The translations under genes were made by a program, and so were the position numbers. This document shows, piece after piece, positions 14,183-26,765 of a stretch of DNA of 64,000 nucleotides (its first letter is position 1; the number at the start of each line of letters is the position of its first letter). This DNA is from Bagarius yarrelli. Lineage: Eukaryota; Chordata; Actinopteri; Siluriformes; Sisoridae. Under the pieces are notes generated by a model that did not search any database, was not told the origin of the DNA, and saw only the letters and a list, made by a program, of their open reading frames with translations. The stretch is taken from assembly GCA_005784505.1 (NCBI GenBank), contig VCAZ01000001.1, positions 14,927,597 to 14,991,596 on the forward strand, written 5' to 3'.

Positions 14183-17100
14183 GGTCAAAGGACGACGACT
14201 CCAAAGGAGGTTTATTTGCTCTCTGCACTTTAGACGGTAAACATCTTAAGCCGTAAAGTCAACCTGCATTTTAAAATGTTAATATTTAATTCCATGCAAA
14301 TCTAATTTACACTAAAGCATCTACTGTTTCTAAATATAGGCATTTGTTGAGTATTTGGTGATGACTCCTAGACTAACTAGACTTAATTAAATCTTTGACT
14401 TATGCATTAGCTTAAATATGCTTTTATTAATCTGAAAAAAAACATAAAACTAGGAGAGATGTGTTTGAATTTAAGGCTGAGCACCATCTCATGTGGACAG
14501 GTCTTTAGACTGACAGCAGAACCCCATAGGAGCTTTTCTTAGCAAAGACATGTAAAGCACCCAATAACAGTTTATTATAATTATTGTCATGTTCAGGGGC
14601 AGGAACATGTAAACTCCCAACAAAAACAGACCGACATGCAACAATAGCATGTTTAAATAGAAAAGTGTTGTCAATTTTAAAGACAGGTCTGAACTTTGTA
14701 CTGAGAATTTTAATTTATTTAAATATTAAACTATTAAACATAATTATTTCCTAGACGCTCTTTTGACAAAGCGGGCATTACCGTGTTTGTTGGCAAAAAT
14801 TAGGACACTCGCGTCTCTCTGAAATCCGGTAGAAATTAAATCCAACCAGTCAGAGAAACCGAAAATATATAAAATAATTATATGCATCAGACGTTATACC
14901 AATAGTTTGTGGATGCTGCATTAAAAGCTGAGATTAATTCTAGGTGTCATCAACAAAACTAATTAGAACAGATACACAGCAGTCATCTATATATATATAT
15001 TTCCCAGTCTAGCCTACTTGGTGTCCCCCCCCCAAAAAAAAGTAATAATCTGTTTTCCTGGTGCAGGGACCCTAAAGCTGATGGATAGCTCTGAGCAGCT
15101 CCTGTGGTCTATGCAAGTGGATCACCAGCTCTTCGCTCTGCAGAAACTAGACGTTACAGTAAGTAGGTTTGTGTTTTATCAGATTATCAGACATTTCTGC
15201 ACACACGACATACATAACACATACAAACAGTTTAGTAAGTGAGCTGCACTGTGTGATGTGTCTGTGGTTGTGTATCCAGGGGGATGGCAGAGAAGAGGTA
15301 GTGGCGTGTGCCTGGGATGGCCAGACATACATCATTGATCACAATCGCACAGTTGTTCGCTTTCAGTTTGATGAGAATGTCAACGCGTTCTGTGCCGGTA
15401 ATCTTGTTTTTTTTATCACAAGCTGATGAAATCGATCTGTAATAGTGATTACATGACCCACCACTAGTCGGCAGTCTAGGATCTTTAAAAAAAATCATAA
15501 AAAATCTTTTAGTTTCCCTAAGCCGTTTATTTTGTTATCCTGAGTATTCAGGCAAGGATAAGAGTACCTTGCAGAGCAGTTATGTCATTTAAAAAAAAAA
15601 AATATTGTTTATAAAGTTCACCAAATGACACATAAAGCATGTCTTAACAGTAATACACATATAGGGAAAGGGAAACTGTATGTGTAACATACAGCAGGAG
15701 CCTAAAAATTTAGTGAAAATTTACAGAAGGTAGAAATACCTTAAGGCCAAAAATATTAGGATGCCTAATCAACATATCCATTCTTTATTCCAGATGTAGT
15801 TTTACTCTTCCCCCTTTAATAGCCTGCACACTTCTGTGTAGGTTGTCCAGTAGATTGTGTTGTGTGACTGTGTGACTTTGTGTTCATTCACCTACAATAG
15901 TATTAATAAGATCAAATGCTAGTGTTGGGTGAGGATGTCTGAGGTTCCATCTTTTGGCCATATACTGTATTTTAATATATTTATATATTGGGTCCTTTTT
16001 TAGGTTTAAACCTATCCACTGAGCATGTGATTAGCTGACAGTCTAAATCAATGAAATTGATCTAAAGTTATTTATTGGATAGGATTTTTCCCTCCATGGT
16101 TATTCGATTAATCTTTCTTATGATTGCTGAATAATCGACTGTTCAACTAAGTGTATGTTGCAGCGCTACACACCTAGACATGACCCACATGACATGCCCT
16201 GATGTACTTGTTGCAGGACTGTACGCATGCAAGCAGGGCAGGAACATCCCCTGTCTAGTGTATGTGAGCTTCAGTCACAAGATCTATGTGTACTGGAGCG
16301 TCGAGCTGGAATGCATGGAACCCACCAGCCTCAGGAGAGTTCTGGAGCAGAGGCCAGAATACACACAGCTGCTGCACAAGCTGGGAGTGGGTAAGAAAAG
16401 TATGTTTGTGTGTCAACAAATAGCAAATGGCCATACCACATGTGCACTTTAGTGTACAATTATCCCCCTGATGAGCTATAAACACGGCTGTTTACTATGT
16501 GTGTGTGCTGTTTTTTAAGTAGGGAGGTCAGGGATAAGATTTCAGACCAAGAGCAATACAAGCACAAGAACAGACACCTTTACTCATAGCGTCTTTTTTC
16601 TATCCAACTGAGCAGTTGAGGGTTGAGGGCTTTGCTCAGGGACCCAAAATTAGAGGCTTGGTGTTGCGGAGACCCCCCTATTACTAATGGCAGTGTTTGC
16701 GTTCATCTAGTTCTTGAAGTCCAGTCTTTTTTTTTTTATGTTTAATTAGTTCTATGACATGCAGACATTTCTTTCATTTACATTTTTTTCGTTTATATTT
16801 ACAGTTTTTGGCTGATGCCCTCATTCAGAGTAATGTACAAAAGTGTGTTGAATCTTCATAAATGAATAAATCAACACTGATTATAAATAGTTGAAAAAAG
16901 AGAGACATAATTCTATTCTTACTGAATATAAAAAATGCTGTGAATTAAAGAAAAGGATAGCTGTTTACTCATCGGATGAAGACAGTGAATGGACTGTTCC
17001 ACTATTAATTGGAAGTTCATTCCACCACCTCAATGCCAGAACAGAAAAATGTCTTGAGGCAGGCTGACCTGAGGGATGGTGATACCAGTCGAGCAGTTGA

Positions 17101-18229
17101 ACTGGATAAGGCAAAGTGGGCTTAGACGCTTTTTACGAAATCAAAGTATTTATTAATTATACCAAATGCCTGCCTTTAGCACAGGCAGTGCAATTGTGCT
17201 GTGTTTATTTTAATAAGTTGTTTTAATTTTTTTAGGTCTAAATGTTAAATCGCTTTTTTGCTAATAAAATTATACTTTAAATCGTAAATGAAGCCTCTAA
17301 TTTTTGTGGTTTTAGACATTGTTGAAATAGTTTTTTTAAAGCTGGCAGCAATAAAAATTAAGATAACATTTTTGCCATATTACCCAGCCCAAGTAGATGA
17401 AGAAAAATCCACATTCTTTGACCTTATTAGCTCATCACACCTGTACACACAGGGGCCCAGATGTGTAGTCTGTGTAAATCTACCAGTTTACTTGAGTAGT
17501 TTATCGTTTGTAGCTCTGTGTTTCGCCGTGTACTGCGCCAGTCATATATCGTTGAAATGACAGCAAACTTTTTTTCAAATCTTGACTTGACTAGCTTGGT
17601 GGTCCTGGAATTGAACTTACAACCTTCCCGCTCAACACTTTAACCACAACATAAAATTTAAAAAAAACTATTAAATTTAACTGATAAGACGTCACCTACA
17701 TTAGCACATTAGTTTGAAAAAGCGTAACATGTTCAGTTTGCTAATAAATCCTCTGGGTTTATTGCTTTATTTTACATTTTTGTGTTTTTTATCTTTGATT
17801 TTAATTATTGTCCACAAGATGATTATAATTCAGAACATGGATAGCAAATTCATCCTGTGAGCCAGAGTAGACCTAACAAATTTATCCAGTGACCTAACAT
17901 CTACTGTAGGAATTAACTCTAGAATTACAGGAATAACATTTAAATAATAAATATAAGTGTGCATGTTTGAGCTTTATCTTTTATTTGGGGTTTGTTTGAA
18001 GAGGAAATCAGTGATCTTTGAGTGATGAACCTTAAGCTTTAATTTATTCAGTTACTTAACACAGCTTCTGCAAATTGGCATAATTAAAACATTGAACAAA
18101 GCAAAACGGTCCATGTGCACACTGTATGTCCCAACTTGTGTAACTGTATTTCTGTGTTCAACAGACCCGAGTGATGCAGAAGCCGTTCGGAAGCTCATGG
18201 AAGACGTCCTGTACAGACATTCAGAATGA
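9486..18229 (+). CDS. itfg2: itfg2, KICSTOR complex subunit ITFG2 (complete, 12 coding exons)
   Basis: Seen: joined exons 9486-9581, 10488-10583, 10675-10716, 10813-10987, 12446-12585, 13326-13474, 13865-13959, 14183-14236, 15067-15158, 15280-15397, 16217-16390 and 18165-18229 give 1296 nt, 431 aa plus stop, with matching phases and GT-AG borders. The start ATG opens MRSLSLVQRV, aligning with the human N-terminus. FG-GAP-like loops lie near residues 26-39 (GDADNDSLNELVVG), 135-147 (DIDGDGRSELVVG) and 314 onward (GDGREEVVACAWDGQTY). No signal peptide or membrane segment is evident, fitting a cytosolic protein. Known: ITFG2 is a beta-propeller protein which with KPTN, KICS2 and SZT2 forms KICSTOR, recruiting GATOR1 to lysosomes to restrain mTORC1 when amino acids are low. 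Length is close to human (about 447 aa). The gene converges on nrip2, as in human 12p13. Identity is near certain; exon borders are predicted without transcripts. Confidence 0.96.
9621..9628. promoter_or_regulatory. Perfect palindromic CRE in itfg2 intron 1
   Basis: TGACGTCA lies 40 bp after the itfg2 exon 1 donor. It is the full consensus CREB/ATF site. Its closeness to the first exon suggests a promoter-proximal role, but occupancy is not known. Confidence 0.5.
9746..10123 (+). repeat. Degenerate minisatellite in itfg2 intron 1
   Basis: About ten imperfect copies of a roughly 35-40 bp unit built on the phrases GTGATTGGTTATTA and ACAATAGTGATCA. Many units contain ATTGG, the inverted CCAAT box. 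The array sits between 164 and 541 bp downstream of exon 1. Confidence 0.75.
13661..13838 (-). mobile_element. tRNA-derived SINE-like repeat (copy 1), itfg2 intron 6
   Basis: On the minus strand it reads GGCTCATGGTTAAGGTGTTGG (A-box-like), GTGGGTTCGTTTCC (B-box-like), GGGCCCCTGAGCAAGG and a tail AAGTTGCTCTGGATAAGGGC ending in ATGTA. Several other copies occur in this window. It ends 26 bp before the itfg2 exon 7 acceptor. Confidence 0.7.
14148..14180 (+). repeat. 33-base poly-T run abutting the itfg2 exon 8 acceptor
   Basis: An uninterrupted run of 33 T precedes the AG at 14181-14182 and serves as the whole polypyrimidine tract for exon 8 (14183-14236). The exact length could be affected by sequencing slippage. 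Confidence 0.85.
15745..15970. mobile_element. Short Tc1/mariner-derived, MITE-like element in itfg2 intron 10
   Basis: Bounded by GGCCAAAAATATTAGGATGCC on the left and an inverted-like CTTTTGGCCATATA on the right. The inside shares AGATTGTGTTGTGTG and CTACAATAGTATTAAT with the Tc1-like pieces at 30 and 50 kb. About 225 bp and without coding capacity. Confidence 0.5.
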
Positions 18230-18263
18230 GAAGAAAACACAGAACGTGAAATGCTTTATTGTA

Positions 18264-18269
18264 AATAAA
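18264..18269 (+). terminator. itfg2: Likely itfg2 polyadenylation signal
   Basis: AATAAA lies 35 bp after the stop codon (18227-18229), implying a very short 3' UTR. GT/T-rich sequence follows at about 18,295-18,320, as expected for a downstream element. Later alternative signals cannot be excluded. Confidence 0.5.
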
Positions 18270-21061
18270 CTGTTACTGAGATCAATCTCATAATAAGTGT
18301 TTTATCTTTTTTTCAGTGGTACTAATGGTTGATTTTATAAAGTAAATTGAAGGTCAGTTAAAGTATAAATCTAAGGTCTTCTGTATTTAGTAACAAAGGT
18401 CAATGTACTAAACGTGAACTTGTAACTGTATTATTTTAATACTTTTTTAGACTAAATTGAACACTTTAGTTTATAATGATGAACTTTATTGTCAACTACA
18501 TTTGCACTAGACTGAAAACCATTCTGTTAGGCCCACTACTGATACCATTTCTACCCCCTCCCCTACCCCTCTGTTTTGCACGTTTACATGAAGGAGTAGT
18601 GGTGTCCCGATTCTCTTTTGGTTGAAGGTCTAGAGTGGGGGGAACGGCCAGATACCCCTTCAAACTAAATTTTTCAGGACCACACTTCGAACATAGGGGT
18701 ATGAGAAAGGATACACAACCATGGCTGCCCAAGCGAGCAAGGAAACCAAGTATTTTTTTCAGCATTAGGCATTTAACAACAATCAATAATTTTTATTACA
18801 TTCACTGCTGTGTTTATATTTTATCATCATGCTCAAAGACTTTTTAAAGAAGAAGTTCGCTATCGTTACACTGCTGCATGATGATCCAAATATATTTATA
18901 TATTTTATATATAATGACTTAACAGGATATCCTGTCAGAAATAAAAGTCTAGTGGCAGAAAATTAGCTTTTTATCGCATGTATCATGATATATACATGCA
19001 TAAATCAAAATGTAATAGTATAAATGTATTTATTACATAAACATGGAATACTTGAATGAAATATGTAATATACCATGTTATACTGGACAATTGCATAAAA
19101 CATCTATGCATTTAGGAATAAATTTAGAAACAGTAAATTCATATATTCCCTTTTTTAAATTTATGATTAGAAAAAATATGGCTTTTAATTGGTAAATGTC
19201 AAAAGATTGTGATTTACTTAAATGAATGTAAACCCTGTTTTAAAGTAAGAATGTTGCTCTGTTGCAGTTCAAACAGGCTCACCGTTTCAGAACACTTTAA
19301 GTTCAATTGTTTATTAGCGATTCATTCATGTTTATTTTGGGCCATCATAATCAATGCAGTCTAAATTAACTAATGCTGTCCCTGGACTATCAGAAATCAT
19401 TAATATAGTTTGTCCAATTTGATGCTGTGATCCAATTGTTAATACAGGAAGCATAATTTTCAGTAAGTTGTTCCAGTAAAGCTATTTTTCAGCATTTACT
19501 CAGTTTGTCCAAGGGGAAGATTTATAAATGTAACGTGGCATGTTTGGTCGGACACACTGATGACATCAGATGCTTATGATCGGTTGGTTAAAATGATTAT
19601 TCAGGTTTATACAATAGGGGTAGGTGTATAAAATAGAATTGGGCCTAAGTCAATTTAAAGATTCTAGTTCTATTCTTCAAAAACACTGTTTACTTTGAGG
19701 CAAACTGAATTATTTTGGCATAAAAGACTTGATTTAACATAGACAGCTCTGTAATGCAAGTGAGGCAGTAAAGTATTATATTTAGTTTTTTACATTTATT
19801 TGAGTGGAGTTTGGGAAAAAAATTACTTTTAACAGTAGGGTTACCTTGCAGTTTAGTCTTACTCAAATTAATTTTTAATTACAGAAATTCACTTTTATTT
19901 TCCTACATTTGATAGCGTTCCTTTCTTACTATTAAATATTAACTATAATAGTGTAATAATTAGTTTCCATCTTATTACGTATAATAAGATCGCAAGTCAT
20001 TTTTTAAAGCATGCTAAGTTTGTAAAATAATGGCCAAATAACCAGCTAAAACATTGCCTATTACCTGCTACTACTACTTGTTAGTGTACTAATATGTTCT
20101 ACCAGTCCATTATTTAGTTGATTAAAGTCTGCTTTAAGCATTATTCAGTTTTAAAAGGAAAACACTTTCTTGAGCTGTGTCCTTTTACTCCACAATGATT
20201 TCCATGGGATGGAATCAGATCTCACCCTGACTCAGAGAGTAAAACCGTCCCTATCTAAACCTGGTCAATTGATCAGTCTCTGAGGCTTCTATCAGAACCA
20301 GCTGAGGTTCCATTGTACTCACTCTAGTACATGGATGGTATTTTATTATTGCTGTTTAAAGTTGTTTCAGCCTAAAGCTGAAAGTTTTCCATGACAGAAA
20401 AAAACAAGAGCAGACTGACCAACGTTTGTCCATATACGTACAGCACAGAGGAACACAGCATTCCTGCTCGAGCTGCTTCCTGTTTGACTAGGAATGGTCA
20501 GGCAGGACACATGCCTCAGCGGGTTCTCAGAGACTGGATGTCATATCTGTCCCACTTATCATGTGATGTATAACAAAGATAAACCATTCTGAGAATTCAT
20601 TTCTTTCAGTCCATTGAGTCTGCTTTTCTTTAACTGTGATTGTGTCCTGTATGCTCAGAATATTCTATTCAATTGGCCATGTGTGCCGCAAATTATTATT
20701 AGATACATTTATAAAACCGTAGAACTAAATACTGTTAGTTTTAGTGGCTGTGGTAGCAATTGTGTCAAATAAATTACAAAAACAGAGAAATATGGATGTT
20801 AGTCCTCTAAAAGATTTACACTCCTTGGAATTGTGTGTTGGTTACACAACTGCACAAACCTCTAAAGTAGGGGTCACCAGACTCGGTGTCCTGCAGGGTT
20901 TAGCTTCAACTTGCCTCAACAGACCTGCCTGTAAGTATATATTATGTATAGTTAGCAAGAACTTGATTAGCTTGTATAGGTGTGCTTGATTAGGATTGGA
21001 ACGTGTTCCTGTTCTTTTGCGTGTTTCTGCTGGGGGTGCAAGTGCAGGCTCTTGGGGGAAA

Positions 21062-21254
21062 GTGGTGGCTCATGGTTAAGGTGTTGGAGTACCAACCTGA
21101 AGGTTGTGGGTTCAATTCCCAGCTCGACCAAGCCACCACCATTGGGCCCCTGAGCAAGGCCCTTAACCCCCAATTGCTCAGTTGTATAACAAGGAATACT
21201 GTAAGTCGCTTTGGATAAGGGCGTCTGCCAAATACTGCAAATGTAAATGTAAGT
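21062..21254 (+). mobile_element. tRNA-derived SINE-like repeat (copy 2, best preserved)
   Basis: Reads GTGGTGGCTCATGGTTAAGG, GTGGGTTCAATTCCCAGCTC, CCCTGAGCAAGGCCCTTAAC, AAGTCGCTTTGGATAAGGGC and ends in a TGTAAATGTAAG tail. This copy defines the family used for the other calls. Confidence 0.75.
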
Positions 21255-23394
21255 GCGTATGGTGTCCCAATTCGCTGATAAGCTTCTTTGCCCAGCCTAC
21301 TCGTGCCCTTAATGTGGGTCCCAGCAGACTTCACTTAAGGATATTTCCCAAAATATGCAGACATTTTTTTGGCAAACTATTGGGAAGAGTGCAACAAAAT
21401 AAACCGGCATACGCAAGTTGTGTAAGTAAAGGTTTATTCAAGTAATTATAGCAATGACATTTGACGCAGATGGGTCTAACCTCCACACTTTTTCCCAGTG
21501 GGTCAAATTGGCTCAGCTTAAAGCTTTGCTGTGAATTTGATGACTTCTCTAAAGTTGAACTTTTTGCCCTGTGTGCTTTTGCCCCCATATCAGGCAGTAT
21601 AAAGTGAGTCTGTGTTTAATATAGAACAGTTCAGTGCCTGACCCTGGGAAATGACCAGCCTGTAACAGGCCTGATACAGGAATGATGAGAAGGGAAGGGC
21701 GAAAAAAAGAAAGCGGAATACAAGAGGAGATGATGTTGATGATAAAGACAGTTGGAAAAAGTAACGCCAAAAGAGAGAGAAGAAGGAGCAGGATGTTGAT
21801 GAAACGAGGAGAAGGAACAAAAGATAAAATGTTGATGTAGATAATAAAGAGAAGGAGAAGAGTGATGATGATGTAATGCTAAAAAGGAGGAAAATTTGGA
21901 TAATCATGAATATAATCATGATGAGGGTGATGAAAATCAGGATATTGTTGATTATTATGTTAATTATTATGATAATGGTGAGCAGGAGAAGCTAGAAGAT
22001 GAGGATAATAATAATAACAATGATATAACAAATAATAACCACATTTTTCCATCTTCTGATTGGTTGATCAGAGTAAAACTGTTACAGCCCAGTTCGTCTA
22101 CCACGTCTGTACAATTTAATTAGAAATTTTACACCCACAATGGCTGACTGAGGAGAAGAAAGAAACTTTGTCTTGGACAAACTTAAAAATTTAAAAATTC
22201 ATTTTCAAGGTGGATTTTTCCAGAAAAGTTACACATCGAGAGGAGAGCTTAGCTAACCCTGAAGATAACTAGCTTGTCTTAGCCAGGAAAAGAGTTTGTT
22301 CACCACTTCTAGACCAGGTCTGATGACTGGTAATGCTGGCTTAGTTGTGGTTTCTTGCTTTAATAAAAATGGTTTTTACCTTCAATAGGTGAAATGTCTC
22401 TCTGTCTGTAAATCCATGCCATGTTATATTGCGTATTCGTAGATGAGCTTATGGCATTGTGTTTTTAGTTAGAACTAAAATAAAATAAAATAAAAATAAT
22501 AATGAAATATGTGGACTGGGGGATCCATAGAATTCACTTTACCCTCAAAGGGGATTATTTATTGGTTGCTGAAGTCTGCAGTGTGCATGTTTGCTTTCTC
22601 AGATCCTGGAGTGTGTATCTTCTGAGACTGTGTTACTTCACTCACACTCCAGCATTTAGTGAGCCACAAAGAAGTAATCCTTGCTCTTCAGCAGAACTGG
22701 GAACTATGGCAACTGACAGCATGAAGCTGAGCTCTCCAGAGACTGTTCAGTCTGTTACGCTACTCTCTCTCTCTTTTTGTGTGTGTGTGTGTGTGTGTTA
22801 TGTAAATATAAATTCAGTATAGGTTATGCAGTGAGGGCACTTAACTCCATACAGATATGCACTCTTTTAAACTGTTGCACAACTGCATAATACCCTGGAG
22901 CATTTTAACCTTCTTTGAACCCCTCACCCCGAGACCAGACCTTTTGTCCAAATTTCCAGAGCAACTTACATTTATCTTTTACAACTTATTTTAATTTAAC
23001 CAAGCAGTTAAGGATTAGAAGCTTTATTCCAGGGTCCAGCAGCTGTAGCTTGGTGGTGCTGGAATGTGAACCCACAATATTTTTAATCATCAGTCTAACG
23101 ATCACTGCTATGTATAAACTGTGAAGCATGAAAGTGGTAGCATCGTGCACTGTGGGTGTATTACTGAAAAAGGGACTGGTGGGCTTCAAAGTATAGTGGA
23201 CATCATAATAAAGGACAGTTACGTAGAAACATTAAATAACACTAATACATGCAAAGTTTCATTTTATTAGAATTTTAAACCTCCAAATCTAAATCTGCGG
23301 AATTCAAAACATTAAAGGTTTCAGAAGATCAGAACCGGAATATTTTATTTTAATTCTCCAGCCACTTTTTCCTTAATCATAAGGAGTGTTCTGC

Positions 23395-23560
23395 ACAGAA
23401 CTTTGACTTCGACTCAGCCTAATTGGAACACTGACTGAACCACAGACCTCCTCACCCAACATTAGTATCTAATCTCATTAATACTATTGTAGCTGAATTA
23501 ACTCACATCCATACAGTCACACAACACAATCTAGTGGGAAGACTTTCCCCATGGGTGGTG
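23395..23560 (+). pseudogene. Decayed Tc1/mariner-type transposase fragment (short)
   Basis: Shares with the 30.6 kb fragment the phrases GACTGAACC, CAGACCTCCTCACCCAACAT, TCTCATTAATACTATTGTAG and ACAACACAATCTAGTGGGAA. Too short for an open frame. Confidence 0.55.
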
Positions 23561-23957
23561 CACCCCACTGCTGTGTCAGCTCATTACCTACTCAACGACA
23601 GATTATGAATTATGGACATGAGGTCTACTATTAAATCTGATATTCCGAAGCGTGTCAGTGTTTGTTGATTGGTTGTTAAAGCATTTCATAAAACACAGCA
23701 GTAGTTCTAAAACCACATCTTTGGAAGCTCAGATCTGTATATTTATCCCAGAGCTCATTATGGACAGGAAGAAGACCTGCTGCCTCACTCCTGTTATAGT
23801 CCTGCTGGGATTTTCCACTGTCATTTAGCATGCTGTGTGTACGGTGCTTTGCATATGTATTCAACCTGCATCCTGAACAGTTACACATTCTGAACTTAAT
23901 GTTCTGATGTTTTGTTCTTATCTATTTTGTTAATAATTTTCTATTTTAAAAAGGTCA

Positions 23958-24285
23958 GTGGACAACACGGTGGCTGAGTGGTTAGCACTGTTGCCTCACA
24001 GCAAGAAGACCCGGGTTCGTTTGGTGGAGGCATTTCCGTGTGGAGTTGCATATTCTCCCTGTGCTTGCGTGGGTTTACTCCAGGTACTCCAGTTTCCTCC
24101 TACAGTCCAAAAGCATGTATGTTAGGTTGATTGGTCTAAGTTGCCCAAAGGAGTGAGTGTAAGTGTGTGTGTGTGGACTGGCGACCTGTCCAGAGTGTAC
24201 CCCTCCTGCCTTTCTTCCTTTCAGCAGATCCCCATGACCCTGAATTAGAGAATAATGGGTATAGAAGATAAATAAATGAATGAAC
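23958..24285 (+). mobile_element. DANA/V-type SINE-like element (copy 1)
   Basis: Starts ACGGTGGCTGAGTGGTTAGCAC (A-box-like), has CCCGGGTTCGTTTGG (B-box-like), then TTCCGTGTGGAGTTGCATATTC, CCAGTTTCCTCCTACAGTCC and ends with ATAAATAAATGAATGAA. The order matches known tRNA-derived fish SINEs of the DANA/HE1 kind. Confidence 0.75.
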
Positions 24286-25762
24286 ATAGTCAGTATATAA
24301 TGTTTTTTAAAGCCCATCCAACTAAGGCATGGCAGAAACACCAGAATGTCCACTCTGTGACCTTAGACAGACCCCAGGGCACAATTTGAGCTTTAAAACA
24401 AGTGTTACTACTGGCAACACCAGAATTTACACCAGAAAATAATGGATGCTCTTAAATCAGGGTGTGTGTGTATATCAAACAGTGCCACACTGGAAGGCAG
24501 AAAAGAAAAGTTTCAAACAAGAACATCAGGTGGTCCACGCACCACAATTAAAGTTGGACCTCGGAATGCAGCTGATATTTCAAAAAAGGCCAGGATACTC
24601 TCACAGCAACCACAGCCAGGCCAGAAATCATTTTGATGCCTGTAACATTAGTACAAGCGGTCCTTCTGGATCTGTTCTTTGGCAACATCAAATGTCAAAT
24701 AGAAATGGTATGATGAGCTTCTCAAGTTGCCCTAAAATAACAGATATTCTTTTAGGCATCTTAACTAAGTAACCCTGTCTTATATTTTTTTTAACTTGAT
24801 GATGGCTCTGGAACAAGAGATGTGAACTGTACTCCACAACAGCTGATTAAAACTGATCCCCTTCTGATTGAATTTAATTAAAGACCTACAACACATGTTT
24901 AAGGACATTAGACAAAGAAACAGAAAAATTCCAATGACTTTAATATTCTTGAGATGTTTTTGTGTGGATTATACTGCATATACTCTAAAAAAAGTTCATT
25001 TATGTGATAGATTAGCACATAACTGAACAATTATGTGATAGATTAGCACACACACAGTTTTCTATATTACACCGTATTTTAAACTCTGCTTTTTGTTTTA
25101 GCCACATTTGCACATTGTACTGTAACTATACACAGTAACTGTGTTTATTGTCTTATTGTATGTTATTACTTCAGTTGTATGTTACTGTCATTAAGCTCCA
25201 TCAGACAGATTTCTTGTACATGTTAACCCAATGTACATTTAAAAAAATAAAGCTGATTTCGATTCCAGGCTTCTTTCATATGTAGAGAAATCCAGTTTCC
25301 TGGAGAAGCTCACTGCAAGAAAAATCAGGTTGTTGATTTGGGTTCCACACAAACTGTATCAAACTTAGGTTTGATAAAACCTTCCTGATGTACCGAGGAA
25401 GAGTTGTGTGTTGAGAGCTGTTCCTTTTGCTATTTTCCCTATTTGGAGGTCACAGAATAAGATTTACAGTCATCAGTGTAGCAGTAGTACTAGTAATAAC
25501 TTTAAGCAGTGGCACTGGAATAAGAATAGGAAGTGGCATGTGCAGTGAGTCAGAACAAAGCACCAGAGGCACCGCAATGCATTGTGGGTTGACAAAAACA
25601 GTTGTGCAATTTAAACTGTTTGGCTTTCTTTAGCTGAAAAAAAAGTAAGTAAATCTCTTTGAGAATGTAAAAAATTTAGATGGAGCATATATTCTGGATT
25701 TCCAAAGATTTCTAGACACATCTAAACTCTTACAAAAAAGAATATTAATTTTGATCTACACC

Positions 25763-25818
25763 TAATCTAATCTAATCTAATCTAATCTAATCTAATCTAA
25801 TCTAATCTAATCTAATCT
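25763..25818 (+). repeat. (TAATC)n pentanucleotide microsatellite
   Basis: Eleven near-perfect TAATC units. A good polymorphic marker candidate. Confidence 0.95.
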
Positions 25819-26044
25819 ATTATTATCTTTATAATTTATATTGTCATGAAATTTGAAAGCTTGTGCTATTTTATTTTATTTATTTACTTTATCTTTATAT
25901 TCATTTGTTTTTAAAGCTTTTGGACTGGCATTGATGGCATGTGTATCGACAATGGAATTTGTCTGAAGGGAAGACATAAAAAGGGGTCACTGGAGCCATA
26001 ATTATATCCTGGAAAAAAACGTGACACTGGAACAAATCTGTAAA

Positions 26045-26765
26045 TGAGTATCCAAAATCTGTACTCAAGTAAAAGTACCAGTATTTATAGAAATATTCTG
26101 TTCTGCTTATATAAACCAGGTTAAAGTAAAGTAAAGTTTATCTCAGTCCTGTGATAGACTTGTTTGTGTCAAGGTTATTTGTCATTGTCTGCACAAGTGC
26201 GCATATAAGGAAAATATTCGGACAGTGTCTATTATGTGGTTTTACAAGATCTAAGTGGCCATAGATATAGAATTATTATTAATAGAGTTCAAATATACGT
26301 CCATTTTAACACTTACCGCTATGTGTTTTTCAGGTTGAAGCTGGAATTATTATTGTATGCTGTGATATTAGTTTGTTCTGGTGCACACAGCATGCATCGC
26401 ATTATAAAACTATTCTTCTTGGCATATTGAAGTGAAAACATACACTGAACTTGAGGCCACAGCTGATCTGCCTCCGATAACACACGTCTTCCTCTGTTTC
26501 ATATTCCAATTCAAAGCGCTCTAATCTAAAGCAGGAGGTTCTTAGCAGCATCTCGCGAAGCAGCCTCTCCAAAGTCTTGTGAGACTTGCAAAAAATTCAT
26601 CTAATTATATGAGAAAAACATTTAAAAGCCAAAAAATGTATCGAAGTATGTTCTTGAGTAACGAAAAAAGTACACATATCTAAATATACTCTAGTAAAAA
26701 TCACCCCCCAAAAATTTACTCAAGTAAATGTAACAATGTAAAAGTAAATCTTTACTACACATCTG
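26045..26765. mobile_element. Probable non-autonomous DNA transposon with 'ACTCAAGTAAAAGTA' ends
   Basis: Left part reads GTACTCAAGTAAAAGTACC; the right part carries TACTCTAGTAAAAATCACC and TTTACTCAAGTAAATGTAAC. Such tracts mark a common fish DNA element. The interior has no long frame. Boundaries are approximate. Confidence 0.4.

Noticed and set aside
21896..22123. Asp/Asn-rich 75-codon frame
   Set aside because: Derived from GAT/AAT low-complexity DNA; not protein-like.
25763..25818. Possible CRISPR-like direct repeats
   Set aside because: Simple 5-bp microsatellite without spacers, in a vertebrate genome.
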